Assembly (NCBI GenBank): GCA_029721435.1
Contig: CM056583.1
Span: 59,114,120-59,178,119 of the forward strand
Length of the DNA stretch: 64,000 nt
Reading direction: 5' to 3'
From: Gymnothorax reevesii
Lineage: Eukaryota; Chordata; Actinopteri; Anguilliformes; Muraenidae
Shown here: positions 1 to 31,547 of the stretch, piece after piece
How the letters are laid out: the number at the start of each line of letters is the position of its first letter
Numbering within the stretch: the stretch's first letter is position 1
Notes under the pieces: generated by a model
What the model was told of the DNA's origin: nothing
Database searches by the model: none
The model's input: the letters and a program-made list of their open reading frames with translations, nothing else
Position numbers and translations under genes: made by a program

Positions 1-1245
1 TCATATTCAGACTATATTCTCCAAAAATAAGATTAAAAATTTGTCAATGAGATGAGAGTTAAACTCATTTCCAGATTTACCAGTGCATTAAGAAAATATA
101 ACGGCATACCATAACCTAAAATAAGCAGAAATCTGCTGTGTGTTCATACAGTGAGTTTCTTGGATAGTGACAGAAAGCAAATATACCCGTCATCCTTCAA
201 TCTTTGAGTCTGTCCTTAAGGCCAACAGGGTGGGGCACAGATTGCAGTTTGCCTCTTGCTTCCAGATCATGCTGAAATAAAGTTAGCTAATGGTCATCTA
301 CCATTCAGCCCTGCAGAATTTCAGGTCAGCTGGTTATTGTTTAGCTTTTCTGCATATGCTGAAAGGAAAACGTTTTTGCCTCCCATCACCTCACACCACA
401 TAAGCTTAAGGAAGAGTGACCGTAGCCACGTTTGTTTGAGCTTTTGGTCCACAGGGTAACTTCAGATTTTCTTCATAAGAGAGGGGTGTACATTGACACT
501 GACTGCATGAAATTTCATAATAATGCATGTAATATTAGGGCCTGAAATGAGCATAATACTCACTCAAAAATATTTCATACAGACCATGGAGGCTGCTTAT
601 TGGTATTTCCTACAAATATTCTACTTAAGTGTACTCTGATTAACAGCAACCCCCAAAAGGTGAAAGCATTACAGCACACTCTTATTCATTTAATCACTGA
701 CAATGGATGCCGCTCTTATTTACCTATTGGTTTTGGCAGCATGTACCGCATAAGTCTGGCTGCATGTGTGTATCAACAAAATGTGTCATTCATTCAGTCA
801 GTCACTCTCTGAGTAAAGGAAAAAGCATTTTCTTATCCAGCCCTATTCCAGAATAGACAGCATGTGGATTCTTTTTGTCATTGACTTACCATCCACTTGT
901 ATGCAGTAAAAATTTACCAAATGCATTCCACAACATCTCTGCCATCACGCAATTTCCCACCCAAAAAGGGATCAATTGGGCTAATTTTACATGTTTGGGT
1001 AAAATTTTCTGGAGTGTTCTGCTTTCACATAACCTTGTGTCAACAACTGACAAGACTTTCTGGGCAAGTGTGGCAGTGAGCGGTAAGCTCCAAATAAAGG
1101 GGAGTGAGCAAAATTACATGTTGATGTAAAATCATATAATAGCATGTTCAGCCACTTTATATTTTAGTACAGCATTTGGTCTGTGGCACAGGTCCCAGCA
1201 GCGACTGAAATTCAGCAGGGAATTTCCATACAGAACTTCACTGAC
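1..1245. other. Part of ggcx intron 2
   Basis: On the minus strand this follows the donor of coding exon 2. I searched it for the next GGCX segment (the first transmembrane helix) and saw none. A GTAAGT-like donor at about 886-891 has no coding sequence before it. The short open frames here have no recognisable homology. Confidence 0.6.
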
Positions 1246-2608
1246 CAAATAAGAAGCGGAAGACGCCCAGAGCAGCAGGGTCAGTGGGACGGTTCAGCAG
1301 GCATACCAGCCGGTCCCAGGAGGACAGGTCTCTGATCTCAAACCCAAAAATCCTCTTCATGCTGCTTTCACGCAGAACATCATCCCGATTTTTCCCATCT
1401 AGCAGGTGAGAATGTGAAAGAGGAGACAGTCAATGCATAATAGGGTTCAGTATGGGCTATGCAGAATTTTAAGAAAACACAATTTGTCCGACATCTGTAC
1501 TGTGGCGTTAGCTGTCCGCAAGGTGCCGTTTCTCCTCTGCAGCAGAGGCACTACTTTCTCTCTTTGCTCTGGGATTCATAAGGTTCAAAGGCCAGAATTG
1601 ATCACTCACTCTTCTTCCCCCACTCTGACTTCTCCACAGAAAGCTGAATTCTGTCCTTTTACAATGAATTAATATTCTCATCAATGACACACTTCAATGG
1701 CCAGCTTTAGAACACTCATAAGGACAGTGTGGGGAGCTTTGACTTTCGTGACTTTCCCCCACGTGAATTAAGCCATTCATTCGGATTTTTTAAAATAAAA
1801 ATCTCAGATCAAGCAGAACAGTGCACTGACCTTAACACTTACAAAAAAGTACAAGTAGGACAAAAGCACCTATTGCAGGAATACTGACTTAAACAGAGAT
1901 GGCCACTGAACCAAATTCTTCAATTGAAAAGACAATGAATATACTCTGTAACCACAAACACAGTCCCTACACTGTTCACTTTTCTCTTGCTTATCACATT
2001 TACCGATGACACGATGACAAACCTGCCTGCTCCTCACTTTCTGAACGCACCACTTCGTAAATCCAAGCATCTTGAGTTTTTATGACTTGTTTTATAACCA
2101 CCCAAGTTTATTGTCCGTACAATCTACTAATGTTAAGTTTTTGCAAAATTCCAAGGCATTGGAAAAATATAATTTGCAGTGTCGTGACCATATATTAGGA
2201 GGGTACTGCACTTCGAGGTTTACATGGTATTGAAGGCTAAATTCAGCTTGACCTCCAATATGCATTCAACATTGTCACAGCAGCCAAACGAAACAGTCGT
2301 TATATTTCTTCAACATAAAACACTGGTTCAGCTAGGACCACATACAGCGTGTTGGCTCATCAAATGGCTCGCGAGTTTTGATAATCACTGCCTTGCAGTG
2401 ACCGTCACCCTGCAGTATTATATCACAAAGTCTACCGATACCTAAATAATCGTTTCCTTTGCTTGCAATTAATTTTAAAGTTGATCGGTTATCATTCATG
2501 TCTACGCATTAGGCGCAGCTGGAAAATTATATTTAGAAAGGCAGACGAAATGGACGTGAAACAGATCTTCATATCATGCAGTTTACCTTTTTTCACATCT
2601 CCACCCAT
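1246..2608 (-). CDS. ggcx: Vitamin K-dependent gamma-glutamyl carboxylase, first two coding exons (gene runs off the left edge)
   Basis: GGCX is an ER membrane enzyme that uses reduced vitamin K, CO2 and O2 to convert glutamate to gamma-carboxyglutamate in clotting factors, osteocalcin and matrix Gla protein. Coding exon 1 is 2608-2587 (22 nt, donor GTAAAC) and exon 2 is 1398-1246 (153 nt, acceptor CTGCTAG, donor GTCAGT); the phases fit (1 then 1). Together they give about 58 codons, starting MGGDVKK. Exon 2 encodes [20 protein letters not shown] followed by [14 protein letters not shown], which aligns almost residue for residue with the human GGCX segment (GFEWTDLSSW...[19 protein letters not shown]) just before the first membrane helix. 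The start was chosen because AAAATGG is a strong Kozak context and human GGCX also has a short cytosolic N-terminus. No further GGCX exon was found in 1-1245, so the membrane, catalytic and lumenal parts must lie outside. Alternative upstream noncoding exons cannot be excluded. Confidence 0.9.
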
Positions 2609-4159
2609 TTTCTCCTCGTCCTCACTGTCCCGCTGCTGTAGGTTCTGATTTCGTGCAAGACAGTACAAGGCGCTCCGTTCCTGCTGCCGTGCACGTAGCA
2701 AGGTAAATAGCTCGCCACGTGTCACAACCAGAGCACTGATGAGGTTGAACGTGGGAAGGCTTTTGTTCCTAAAAAGCAAGAAAGATTTGCGGGGTTGCTT
2801 TATAACATATCAACGCAGCTCAAGTATTAGTCGGTTAGTTACTTTGTGAACCCGCTAAAAAATCTTCAAGCTTCACGACACTTCATTTCAACAAGACAAC
2901 ACGGTGCAAGCCGTAGATCTGTCTCAAAGATATAACACTATTGCCATTCCACTTTTGTGGTGCTGCAAAAACGTAGAAGGACATGGGGGGGGATCAAGCT
3001 CAGAGAGTTGGCTTGATCTGTGGCGCAAACACAGGACAATTCAGTTCGAGCACTTCCGTATTTTTGCAACGTAAGCAGTTACGACACAACGACGTTTTTC
3101 ACTTGCCCACCCAAACCGGAAGTATATGGCTGGGCCGCCTAGTGCTGTATGAGAATGTGGGTCCCTAGAAAAAGGTGCTAAATGAGGCAAAGCTCACACA
3201 ATTATATGAAGTGCAAGTTTAGTAATGAGCTGGAGCTGATAAATTATTCACAAAGTGGGTGGGGAGAGTGGGAGAATAAGAGTGTGAAAGATAGAGTATG
3301 TGAGAGTGAGAGTGTGTGAGTGAGGTGGTGAGGATGGGGGGGGTCTTGAGAAAGGAAAACATATCAAAAGCAATTTATGCATTTGAATAGACAAAGAGCT
3401 AGAGTAAGGGTGACAGTTATTCATTTTGTGAATGTCAATCTGAGAGAGACAGCAGCAGCAGATGTAGATAGCGGTTAAAGTATATATGTATGTATGTTCC
3501 TGAATCGTAATGAAACAATAAAGTTATCGTTGCAGCTGTCCTATCCGGGGACATGAGGACAGTTTCGTGAACACATGGCAGTTCCAGTATAGGGAGGGTG
3601 TAAGATCAAACTTCAAAGTTTCCTTTTTTCCCCCATATTTCTTCTTTGGGCATGTTATGGACAAAGAATCCACAGTTTTGAGTAAAACCGCTTAGTAAAT
3701 ATGTTCGAGTGAAGGAGTTGCCATGTATTTGCATAAAGCCTGAGACGATATTGGTAATGGTTGAATATGGTTAAGTATGTGACATAAATTGACATGCAAG
3801 TAATTTTAATGAATTAATGACCTATTGAGGAGCTCTCGAAAAGGCCTTGTACTTGACGCCAAGATCATGAGCATTGGCCTCGAAAAAGAAAATTTTGGAA
3901 TTTTACATTGCCCCCAAATAGCAAATTGTTTGGTATTTAATTCAGTTGCTGCGGATAAAAAAAATGTGTATTGTGAAGTGAGGAATTTTAGGTAAATTTT
4001 ACCTCAAATATAGTAGACAGTCAAAAAATTATATAATCAATGATTTTAAAAAAAGAAATAAAATACAAGAATTCAGGAAAGAAAGCATGAACGATTTTCA
4101 TAAGCGACACTTACAGCCTGACCGAGTATTGCACTTTGTCACATAGCTAATATGATAAT
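2609..4159. other. Upstream region of ggcx, including its 5' leader and promoter
   Basis: The ggcx leader and promoter should lie just right of 2608. No TATA box is obvious. 3240-3360 is a GA/GT-rich low-complexity stretch. No coding exon was recognised. Confidence 0.5.
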
Positions 4160-4998
4160 CAGAGGTGTATTAAGTACTGGAAAAAATAACTAAGTAAAAA
4201 TAGAAGTACCATAACTGAAGGTTACTTTGGCAAAAGATGAAGTCACCCATAAGAAAATAATTTGAGTAAAAGTCTTAAAGTTGCTCACATTAAATGTACT
4301 TAAGTACCAAAAGTATTTTGTGAAAAAATATACTTAAGTATCAAAAGTGCGAGTACAAGTCTAAAGTATTTTTTATAGCACGCATAGAAAGAAGCAAAGC
4401 AACCACTCTTTGTTCTCTCCTTGTGCTCTTTAATCAATTTTCAAGTGAATGAAAAATACAGTATTCAAAAACAAACAGGCAGTCTCTCCTTAATATACTA
4501 CTAAGTCTTCTTTGAGTTTACTGGCAGTTTAAAAATCACCATAATTGACATAATCAATAGTAGAATTAAATAGTATCAATGCAATGTTGCATTTTTTCTT
4601 CAGAAAAAAAAACTACTAATTGGGATACCATATGCTCATTGTAGTTGAAGTGGTTGCTGCAGAGGACAATTATTTCTGTAGCAAGAGATCTTTTTTTTTT
4701 TGACTGTTGGATAGACACTATGGGCAAGTACATCGAACAGTTTGCACATCAGGCTGAGTTGAAGAGTTTTATTCAGGCAACTCCTGAAAAACAGGGATTG
4801 GAGTGAACTCATCCATATTCCAATCCTCCATGTCGGCTTGCTTGTGAATATTCAATAACTGATCCGGGTGTACTATCAAGTGATAGAATATTGTAACTGA
4901 ATGCATAAATTTGCAGCTCCATGTCCGCTGGCAGACACATCTGCACAACCCTGCTGAGCACCATTGTTCTTCTTGAACACGCCTAATCCAGATAATTC

Positions 4999-7796
4999 TT
5001 AAAGAGGACCTATTATGCTGATCCTTCTTTTAATACATATAGGTAATGTTATAATGTTGGATGTCCATACCCAACCTCTGAAAAGTTTCTAAACATAAGA
5101 TACAGGGGTTTTGTCGTGATCCAAGAACGTGATTTCGTGAACGTGATTTCCTCTCTGAACAGCTGCTCCCCAGATCTTCACGAGATCTGGGCAAAACCTG
5201 ACTTCAGGTTGTGCTGTTTACTTAGTACAGACCTAGCCAAAGCCAATCCTGGCGCTGGGCCTGCCCACACCGGAAACTATTCTAGCAGACGTGAACAACC
5301 GTGAATCATGCTATGCCTTAGTAGCATCTACACTTCCAGAAATACAAAAGAAGAACCGCAGATCATTTGAGGTACAGTTTTGTCAGTATCTCTCCCAAAG
5401 CTGCTTGTCCGTTTACTTTTGGATGTGAAGAAAAGCACCCATTTCTCTCCCAAAAGACGATGCCTCCAGAAATCAGTGACTAACTTTTTTGTTTGCTGGC
5501 AGCGAACAGCCATGGCCAAAGGGAATGTTAGCTGTTTGTGCTCAGCATTTCACCAAAGACAGCTTTGTCAATAAAGGATAATTCGACACAGGATAAGCGT
5601 TTCAGCTGCTACTCAAACCTGAAGCAGTTGCATCAATCAGGCGCTCGGAGCCACAAGCTATAAGTAACAATGTAACAGCAAATAATGTAAGTGAAGCTAA
5701 TGAGTTACGGGAGGCTAGCAGGACCGCTAACTATAGTTAGCACTAACAACTGGCCTCAAATGCAGGCTTTATAAAATATCTGAAGATAAAGCCTGTATCG
5801 GTCGTGACTGTCCGCGACTCGCAAGCTATGTTTCCATCCACTTGTCAATCAAATTATCTGAAGTTCGCCGAAAATATACATGCGAATAAAGCTGGTGAAA
5901 ATACGTTTCCATCTAACGGCATTAAAGCGAATAAAAAGTAATGCGTAATGACGCCACATGCTGATCAAATTGGTGTATCGAGTACATTTCTGACATTTTA
6001 AGCTGTTTCCATTCATTTTCGCACTGAATCACAGAACCTTCAAGTGAACAAAACTAGTTTGTTAGCCAACTAATTTAGCTTGTTAGCCAAAATGGATCGC
6101 ATTAACCAACAAAAGATGATAATTGCACAAGTTGTAATAGTGCGTAGGTGCCAGCTATTAGCAGCATAGCAGACCATTATCAGAAGGAAACGAAGGCATC
6201 AAAACACCGTCAAGATGCAGCAGCAGCTTTATTCGGCAAATAACGTTTCCATCAGCATTTATCGCATAAGATTTTAACCGATCAAGATCTGATGAGATGG
6301 ACCGTACAAACTATGAGTCGATAGTCTTGAAATCAAGTTTAGTTTCACCGTCTCCGTGAGGAATTTCTAATTCGATATTACTTAATTCGTATAAGAACGT
6401 GTGGATGGAAACATGGCTACAGATGTGGAAGCAGTTGCTTCACAGCATAAGCCAACCCAACTGATGGCCTGTTGAATGTGGCTGTAGCACTGTGGCTAAC
6501 ATAGCCAAGTTACTGTTGCAAATGTTCGTGTCCTAAATATGCAAGAGTAATATCAGGGGAAATTCCACAGAAGGTGTGTGTGAACATAAATATTCTTGTT
6601 TGAAATTTGGATGCTTGTTACAACTGCCCCCCCCGTAACAGAATTTACTGTCTGTAAAACCTGTATCGCAGGGTAACGTTGGTCTCTGTAGTTTTTATGA
6701 CCGCATGGTTATCAGATACTGCATGTTAGTTTGCGTGCTGTGCAAATTAAAATGCTCCTTGTAACCTATTGCCAGTAATTATGATCGGTATGCTTGTGTT
6801 ACTTTGGTAAGCATCAATGTGGCAGTTCCATCATAACGCCTGATTGTTGCCACTACAGTTGAGGCTACCCTGAGAGGTGCTGAATGTGTCTGCAGAGTTG
6901 GGCTGGGAAGGCTGCAATTAGACCAGACGTAGGTTTTGCAGAGCTTGGGGTGCGTTTTTGGGTGCTTGTGAAACGATTGCTTTACTTATCCATAACCGGG
7001 GTCTGCCTGTACTTCTCCAATACCTGAGCAAGCTCTCTGGTGCTACCGGTGATAGCATTAGGGAAGCGCACAAGCTATAATGTGTCTGGTATAACAAACG
7101 ATTTATCTGCATTGCCGTTGATTAAAGATTAAATTGGTGATTGAATATTAAATTCTTTCTTGTAAAAGTTATCAATTTGCTATCTCCACATAAGCAACAG
7201 TTCACGCAAACAAAACTTACGGTCTGTAAAACCTGTATTATGCTCATAACATAACCGGAGCTCTATCTAGCTCTCGTGCACTATCTATAACGCGCCCATT
7301 TTCCGTGAGGAAAAACTTGTCATTCCGACGCGATAAGTAAACCATTACCATGGGCAATTTCCGAAAAGGCCGTTGAGCCTGTAGATCTTGCAGCTCTGTC
7401 ATATACCAGCGCAGAAGCTGTTTGTTAGTCCATGCTAACGACACACCACAGTTATGTACATGAACCAGCAGGTCCTAATACTCACCAAAGCAGTCCATAA
7501 GCTGTTGGTCCACTGCGTTCTGGAAACTGCGTTCTGCAGCCTCGTTCCGCCAAACTCCGCCCTCCACAGAGCTGGTCAGTCAGAGGAAAGTGGACACTCG
7601 AGGAGTGGGGGCCATAGCGGAAGAGCCATCCCAATGAGGTGTTTCAGGCAGAGAGCACAAAGGACTACAAATGGGGTTTTTTGAGAATGGCAGTATGAGC
7701 TGAATAAGGACCCTGTTTTGGACGATCAGGAGTACTCTAGGACAGTCCAAGATCAAAATATAACCTTGGAAATATAGCAAAATAGGTCCCCTTTAA
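4999..7796. mobile_element. Kolobok/T2-like TTAA transposon nested in the hAT-like element
   Basis: Left end TTAAAGAGGACCTATTATGC at 4999; right end reads TTAAAGGGGACCTATTTTGC on the minus strand, ending at 7796. TTAA is present at both ends, and TTAAAGGR termini with TTAA targets fit the Kolobok (T2) group. At about 5530-5575 one frame reads VCAQHFTKDSFVNKG, like the C-x2-H-F part of a THAP zinc finger, which Kolobok transposases carry; it is followed by a stop. The phrase TCTGTAAAACCTGTAT occurs twice (near 6650 and 7223). The element is decayed and non-autonomous. Confidence 0.7.
5825..6418. mobile_element. 594-bp MITE nested inside the Kolobok-like element
   Basis: The ends are inverted repeats of about 17 bp: GCTATGTTTCCATCCAC at the left and, on the other strand, GCCATGTTTCCATCCAC at the right. 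There is no coding capacity. Degenerate GTTTCCATC motifs recur inside (near 5906 and 6245). Target duplication is unclear, so the superfamily is not assigned. Confidence 0.7.
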
Positions 7797-8132
7797 ATGA
7801 TTAATTACATTCATATTTTAATTTGTAATGAGTAACAAAGTGGCCAGTGTCAAAGTAATGCACATAAAGTACACTTTTTATCTTTTAAATGTAGTACAGT
7901 AAAAAAAAAATAACTCAAAGTACAAATCCTCAAAAAAAAAACTACTTAAGTACTGTAACAAATTACATGTAGGCCTACACCTCTGTTGATAATGTATCCC
8001 AAGTCCCTTCATTGGATCTGTTTTCTGTCATATCAGTTGCAAGATTCAATAGTAAGATTAAGGAAATAATCCTGGTACCGGCTGCGAAATTCTAAAGGGA
8101 GACAGAGGAATGTCATACATCGAACCAATTAC

Positions 8133-8291
8133 GTGTCAAAGAATCATAACAATGGTCAGAATGTGTTTTTAATTTCCCTATTCAAACTTGCAACCAATGC
8201 TGTCCTCCATGCTTGTTAACTGTTGTTATCGGTTGCGAGATTAAATAGGGAAATTAAAAACACATTCCGACCATTGTTATGATTCTTTCAC
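8133..8291. repeat. Short inverted repeat (MITE-like hairpin)
   Basis: Arms at 8133-8195 and 8231-8291 are near-perfect reverse complements sharing AGAATCATAACAATGGTC and TGTTTTTAATTTCCCTATT. The loop is about 35 bp. No coding content. Confidence 0.75.
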
Positions 8292-9224
8292 GATAGAGGA
8301 ATGTTACACATCATGCCAATCTATCTCTATGGAATCTCGCAACCAGCACCAGATAAACCAAGCATGGAGGACTGAAACTAACCGAACCAATTTAGTATGA
8401 AAGAAGATTAGCCTACTCATGGTTGGATTATGCTCGTAATGCAACAAAATCGAATGAAACATTTTAAAAGACCGGATGCTTGCTAGGGCAAGCGCACCAT
8501 ATGCATCTGCTATATGAATATTTAATCTACCTTTTGCGATCAATTAGAAGAATATATGCATTGATTTTTGTAAAATGGCGACTAATATTGCCAAGAAACA
8601 TTAATTGGAGCCAAAAAATGCACTTTGTGTACATTCTATATGTACAAAATGTGTTTTAATTTAACAGCACATTTGCCTGATTATTGCAGTCTATTGCTAG
8701 ACTGGATTCAAGTACTGGTCATGTTACGTTGGTGTAGTGGGTACAACAAGGTAGTGGAGAAGTAACTACTTCAATGAAGGGGTGTCAAATGCAGCTTGGT
8801 GCAATCTATTACACTTTATATTTTTTTGAATTTATTGTTTTCCTTGGTGTCGGTTACAGTCGCTCTCATAGATACAATCAAAGCTGCCACCACAACTGCT
8901 TCCGTTCAAGCAAAGCAGCTCATAAAATGTGCAAGGGTATAAGTTAATTTGGAAACCAGTCTGGGCACTATACTGGTGTTTGTGAAAATACTGAAAAATA
9001 GTGCCGGCACCTCTTCCAGTGTGTAGGTAAATAGTCCATAACATGCATAAATGAGTGTAGCACGTTCAATTCCACTTTTTATTTCTTTTTCTACTGCAGA
9101 CTCTCAAATTCAAGATCCAGCAACAGTTTCTGTTACATGTCTCCAAGCCGAAATTCCGAGACCCAGGTATTTATAATGCAAATACACACACCAGTAAATA
9201 CGAATAAAGTCAACGCCCGGCCAG

Positions 9225-9385
9225 CGAGCCAATCATCGGCCAACCAATCGTTGAAGTTCTTCCCCGCCGGCCGACCAATCGCTGAACAGCCAGCCAGCCA
9301 ATTGTCGTCCAATCAATTATTGAAGTTCTTCCCCACCGGCCGACCAATCGCTGATCTTCTGCCCCGCTGGCCAGCCAATCGTTGA
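9225..9385. repeat. CCAAT-rich 69-bp minisatellite
   Basis: Two full copies and a partial third of a 69-bp unit; the core TTGAAGTTCTTCCCC starts at 9251 and again at 9320. Each unit has several CCAATC words and GGCCGACCAATCGCTGA. Because 69 is divisible by 3, both strands stay open across the array, giving two overlapping open frames that are artefacts of the repeat. Confidence 0.75.
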
Positions 9386-9399
9386 ACTGTATCACTTAG

Positions 9400-10950
9400 A
9401 CAGTCACTCAGATACTCAGCGACATTCGCATTTATAGGGCCCTGGCTGCTGCTCGGCCCAGCCCAAAAAAGGCTAGCAATGCTGCGGCTCTGGCTGCGAT
9501 GTGTTCATAACCGAGTTGGGACCATCCTGATATTGCCTAATTTTAAATGACCCATCCTCCCGCCCATATGATATGTAAAGAACGACAACAATATAGTCGT
9601 GTACAGACATTTACAAAATTAGTGCACAATCGACTCTGCAGTCATTGAACAAAAAAATAAAATTGTCTTCCAATCCAGGAATACATCTTGAAATCACACC
9701 ACTGTTGTTCATATTATATTGCCTGATCTGTTGACCATCTCTGGTTGTATTCAAACTTCACAAATAGCAATGTTGAACAACCGTTTTTGAATGTTGTGCA
9801 AAATATTAGGTTCCCGAGATCATTGGTTCATAATTTATGAGGTGGCGTAGATCATGCATCAGAAAGACATCTTTAATTTGGGGACATTTTCAGAGCTCTG
9901 GGCCTACTGCAGCTGAACTATTCAATATAATTTTTTCATTGAGTGACTCTCCTGTACTTTCCTGTACTTAGACAGTATGGAAACAAAAGGCATGCTAGAG
10001 GAGGGCCTAGGGTGCCAAGGGTGGTCAAAAAAAAAACAAAAAACCCACTATCGCAAATGAAAAACAAAACTTTTCAATGACCTATCTGACATTTTTATTG
10101 ACTAGAGAGAACTCTTAGCAGTTGCACAGTGCATGTTTTATTGGTTTACTTATATTCAGGATAAAAATAAATCATACAACAAGTAAAAACAACAATTTTT
10201 GGTCGTAAAGTTGTGTTTTTGGCCCCTAGCCACCATGGTATAGCTCAGCCCTGACAAGTAGCACTAGGCCCAATTTTGGGCATTTTGTAGAGAGTCTAAT
10301 ATTAAACATCATATCCTAAAACTATATTGCTGTGTTGTTTCCTTGCAAAAAATTATGTATATTAAAATAAAATGTAAAATTCTATTGAACTGTTTTGCTG
10401 CCATTCTTCCTTCTCTTTCAATAATTATTCCCATTATTATCTCCTATTTCTATTCCTATAATTAATTTCAAATCTTTCATAGTGCAGTGGAAATGTATTT
10501 TAATATAAACCCAGGTATTACACCCCCTACCACTTCCTATCCCAATATTCCTAGTGCTGACGTCAGGTCTTCTAGGTGACTTGGAAAATAATGGCTGACG
10601 TCAACATGCCTTAGAGAACTAATTTCTACGTCAGTCTGTTCGATTTGATCAATTGATAATAATTGTTCCAAGCAGTGACACTGGCTTCTAGCAGTTTAAT
10701 TTTTATTTTATTTTTATTTTTTACACAATCACGGGGAGGTTAGGGTGTGATTCAGACCAATGGCGTATTTCACTCAAATTCATCAGCAACATTTCTAAGT
10801 AGCATGTAAAACATCAGATTACTTTTTGCAAATGTGGTGTATTGGCATTCATTCTATGAATTCCTAAGTTTGAGAATGGGGTTATTTGTCAGGACTGAGT
10901 AATAACCTAGTGAAAAAGACCCTTTAAGCCGCATATTTTTACACTCACAT
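9400..10950. other. Intergenic DNA without a recognised gene
   Basis: AT-rich sequence with short A/T runs (for example at 10028-10045). I see no exon, RNA gene or clear transposon end. Confidence 0.5.
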
Positions 10951-10974
10951 ACTGCATGATGTAGGGTAGACGGA

Positions 10975-11927
10975 GTACAGTTGAGACAGTTTTTGCTTTT
11001 CCCATTTCCACACAAAAAATTTACAATGAAAAGACACTAAAAAGAATATTATTTTTTACATAAAATATCCTCTATTTGTGCACTAAAATATAACCAAGAA
11101 ATGATATCCCTAAGTGGTTTATATTTTTCACAATTAATCAAAAGCAAAAGGTGCATTTTTGTCTCAACCGTACCCACATAGTCCACATATAGAGTTGAAA
11201 CACCATTCAAAATGCTGGAAAGCCGACAAGTCAATCAGTGCCAATGTAATAAACTATAAAAAAAAAAAAAACATTAATTGTAAATGTTATACACTTCATC
11301 AATTCATCCATTTCATTTAAATCAACATTAGCACAGGTTAAAAAAAAAAACAGAAAAACTGTTTAAAATTTAACAGATATTGCAAACAGTACAAATGTAA
11401 ACATAAACATAATAAAAGTGCAATAATAACAGTGAGAATAACAAGGCAAAGAGTAACAGAAAACAACAATAACAAAGAAAACTAAAATTAATTAACTCAC
11501 GGTGGTGGCATGTACAGCAGTGGCATCAGTGGTCCACTCTAGTGAGACCTCATTCAACAGACGGAGCACAGCAATCTGCTATTTATTTTGCCCCTTTATT
11601 ATAAAGTGTAATCCATATGCCTTTTAATGTTCTGACTTCTGAATGAACTCTGTTGTTCCATAGCCTACACAAGACCTGTCTCAACTGTACTCGTTTTACC
11701 ACCTTTCATATTTCACTACATACTTTGTTATCCTAATAGTATTCGTGCCAGAAAAATATATCCATTAATAGTAGACCGTTCAAATATCAAAATCAATTTA
11801 CATTTGCCTCTATTTTTTGTCTAATTGTGACTTAAAACCGGTTATCATTAGTCTGCGCTGCTAAACAGCATGCGAAACAATGGAGTTCTACATCGGGTAC
11901 AGCTGATATATTGTGTCTCAACTGTAC
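10975..11927. repeat. Segment with four dispersed copies of a GTACAGTTGAGACA motif
   Basis: The 14-bp motif occurs on the plus strand at 10975-10988 and on the minus strand at 11160-11173 (one change), 11677-11690 and 11914-11927. The outermost copies are inverted relative to each other. This could be a DNA transposon about 1 kb long with subterminal repeats, but ends and target duplications are not resolved. Confidence 0.45.
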
Positions 11928-12222
11928 CCCGATGACCACCTCGCACATTTCACTGGATTATGTAATGACCTTGGATGCTACGATGTCATGAAATAAATAC
12001 GTCTTTAAGGCACAGAACAACGTTTGCATATACGCAAGTTACGTTTAGAAGTCACATAACGTTAAGGGTAATAAGATATTCATTGTGGAAGGGATATGGT
12101 TTTCTGGCTTCCTTACCAGCCAGTAAGCCATTGAAAAACTCTCAAATGATTTATCAATTCCTGCTCTCTTCAGCAGTTTTTGCTGCACATTCATAGCTCG
12201 GCTAAGACATTTTGGTGTAGTG

Positions 12223-12235
12223 CCTGCCTAGCAAC
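12223..12235 (+). promoter_or_regulatory. Possible X-box (RFX site) upstream of katnal2
   Basis: CCTGCC-T-AGCAAC resembles the RFX consensus GTNRCC-N(0-3)-RGYAAC, with a perfect right half and a degenerate left half. It lies about 450 bp before the katnal2 start codon. RFX factors drive many cilia genes and katanin-like proteins act in cilia, so the position is suggestive, but such half-matches are common by chance. Confidence 0.25.
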
Positions 12236-12683
12236 GCCGGTGTGCATTACCAGACGAGGAATCTGACCCCTTCTGAACCACGTTACCTGAAGATTTGCAT
12301 CATAATGTAAGCTACCGAGCGTTATATCTTGTTTATCTCCGTCCATCCAGTCCTTATGGTCCTCCTGAGGCGCACTAACGTGATACTCGCTCTAACCTGA
12401 CAAGTGACTACCAGTTAATGCCAGCTTGCTACGATTTCACTGAAGAGGACAGAACCAGAGATGTTTTGTTGAGGGTTAAATACTGTTCCGTGAATGTCAA
12501 GTATTGGACTGATACACTAGCCGGATGAAGTTAACTTTCAAGAGGTTTTTTCACCCGCTAGCTAACTTTACTGACTACTCTGGCTGAGTCTAGCAGCTAG
12601 CTAGGTAGTTGGCGAAGTTTGCCGGTTGAAAACTTACTGTTGCCGACCAGCTAGCTAACTGGCTAATTTACTGACGACGTACA

Positions 12684-31042
<18,359 letters not shown>

Positions 31043-31547
31043 GGCCTATCACTGTTTGCAGACCATCTTAAACACAATGACTGTGTACACACAATCTTAA
31101 ACACAAACATGCCTTTGCTGAGCTCTGGAGGTTTTTATTTAGGCTCCTTGCACATGCACGGCTTGCTTTGTGAAACCCTATCAGCGGTGAGTGCTGATCT
31201 CCCTCCCGGACACATGCAAAAGCGGAGATAAAAAATACATTTAGCTGTAAAAACCCTCTGGAAGAGTGTTCAATCTAAACAGTCCTATATACAGGGAATG
31301 TTGTACAGACACTGACTGCAGTCTTGGACAAGAGGGGGTGTTGCTTGGACTGTCTGCTTACAATAACGATGTAGTCTTGTACCAAGCTTAATCAGTGTCT
31401 GTGAAGCTGGCCCAGACTGTCCCATCAGAGGTGTTCACTTTATTATAACAATAATTTCTGTCTGGGTTTTTTTGCCAATTACCTATGCATTTTTTAAACC
31501 AACATTTATTTATTGGTAATATTCTGTATATAAATCCACTTTAAGTA

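Larger units (their letters stand above)
4160..7985. mobile_element. hAT-like DNA transposon remnant, 3.8 kb, containing later insertions
   Basis: The ends are a perfect 10-bp inverted repeat, CAGAGGTGTA at 4160-4169 and its complement at 7976-7985. The flanks are a probable 8-bp target duplication, ATGATAAT at 4152-4159 and TTGATAAT at 7986-7993 (7 of 8 match). CAG...CTG ends with 8-bp duplications are the hallmark of the hAT superfamily. The arms (about 4160-4380 and 7810-7985) are rich in ACTTAAGTA-type motifs. No hAT transposase is visible. Most of the interior is the TTAA-flanked element described next. Confidence 0.75.
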
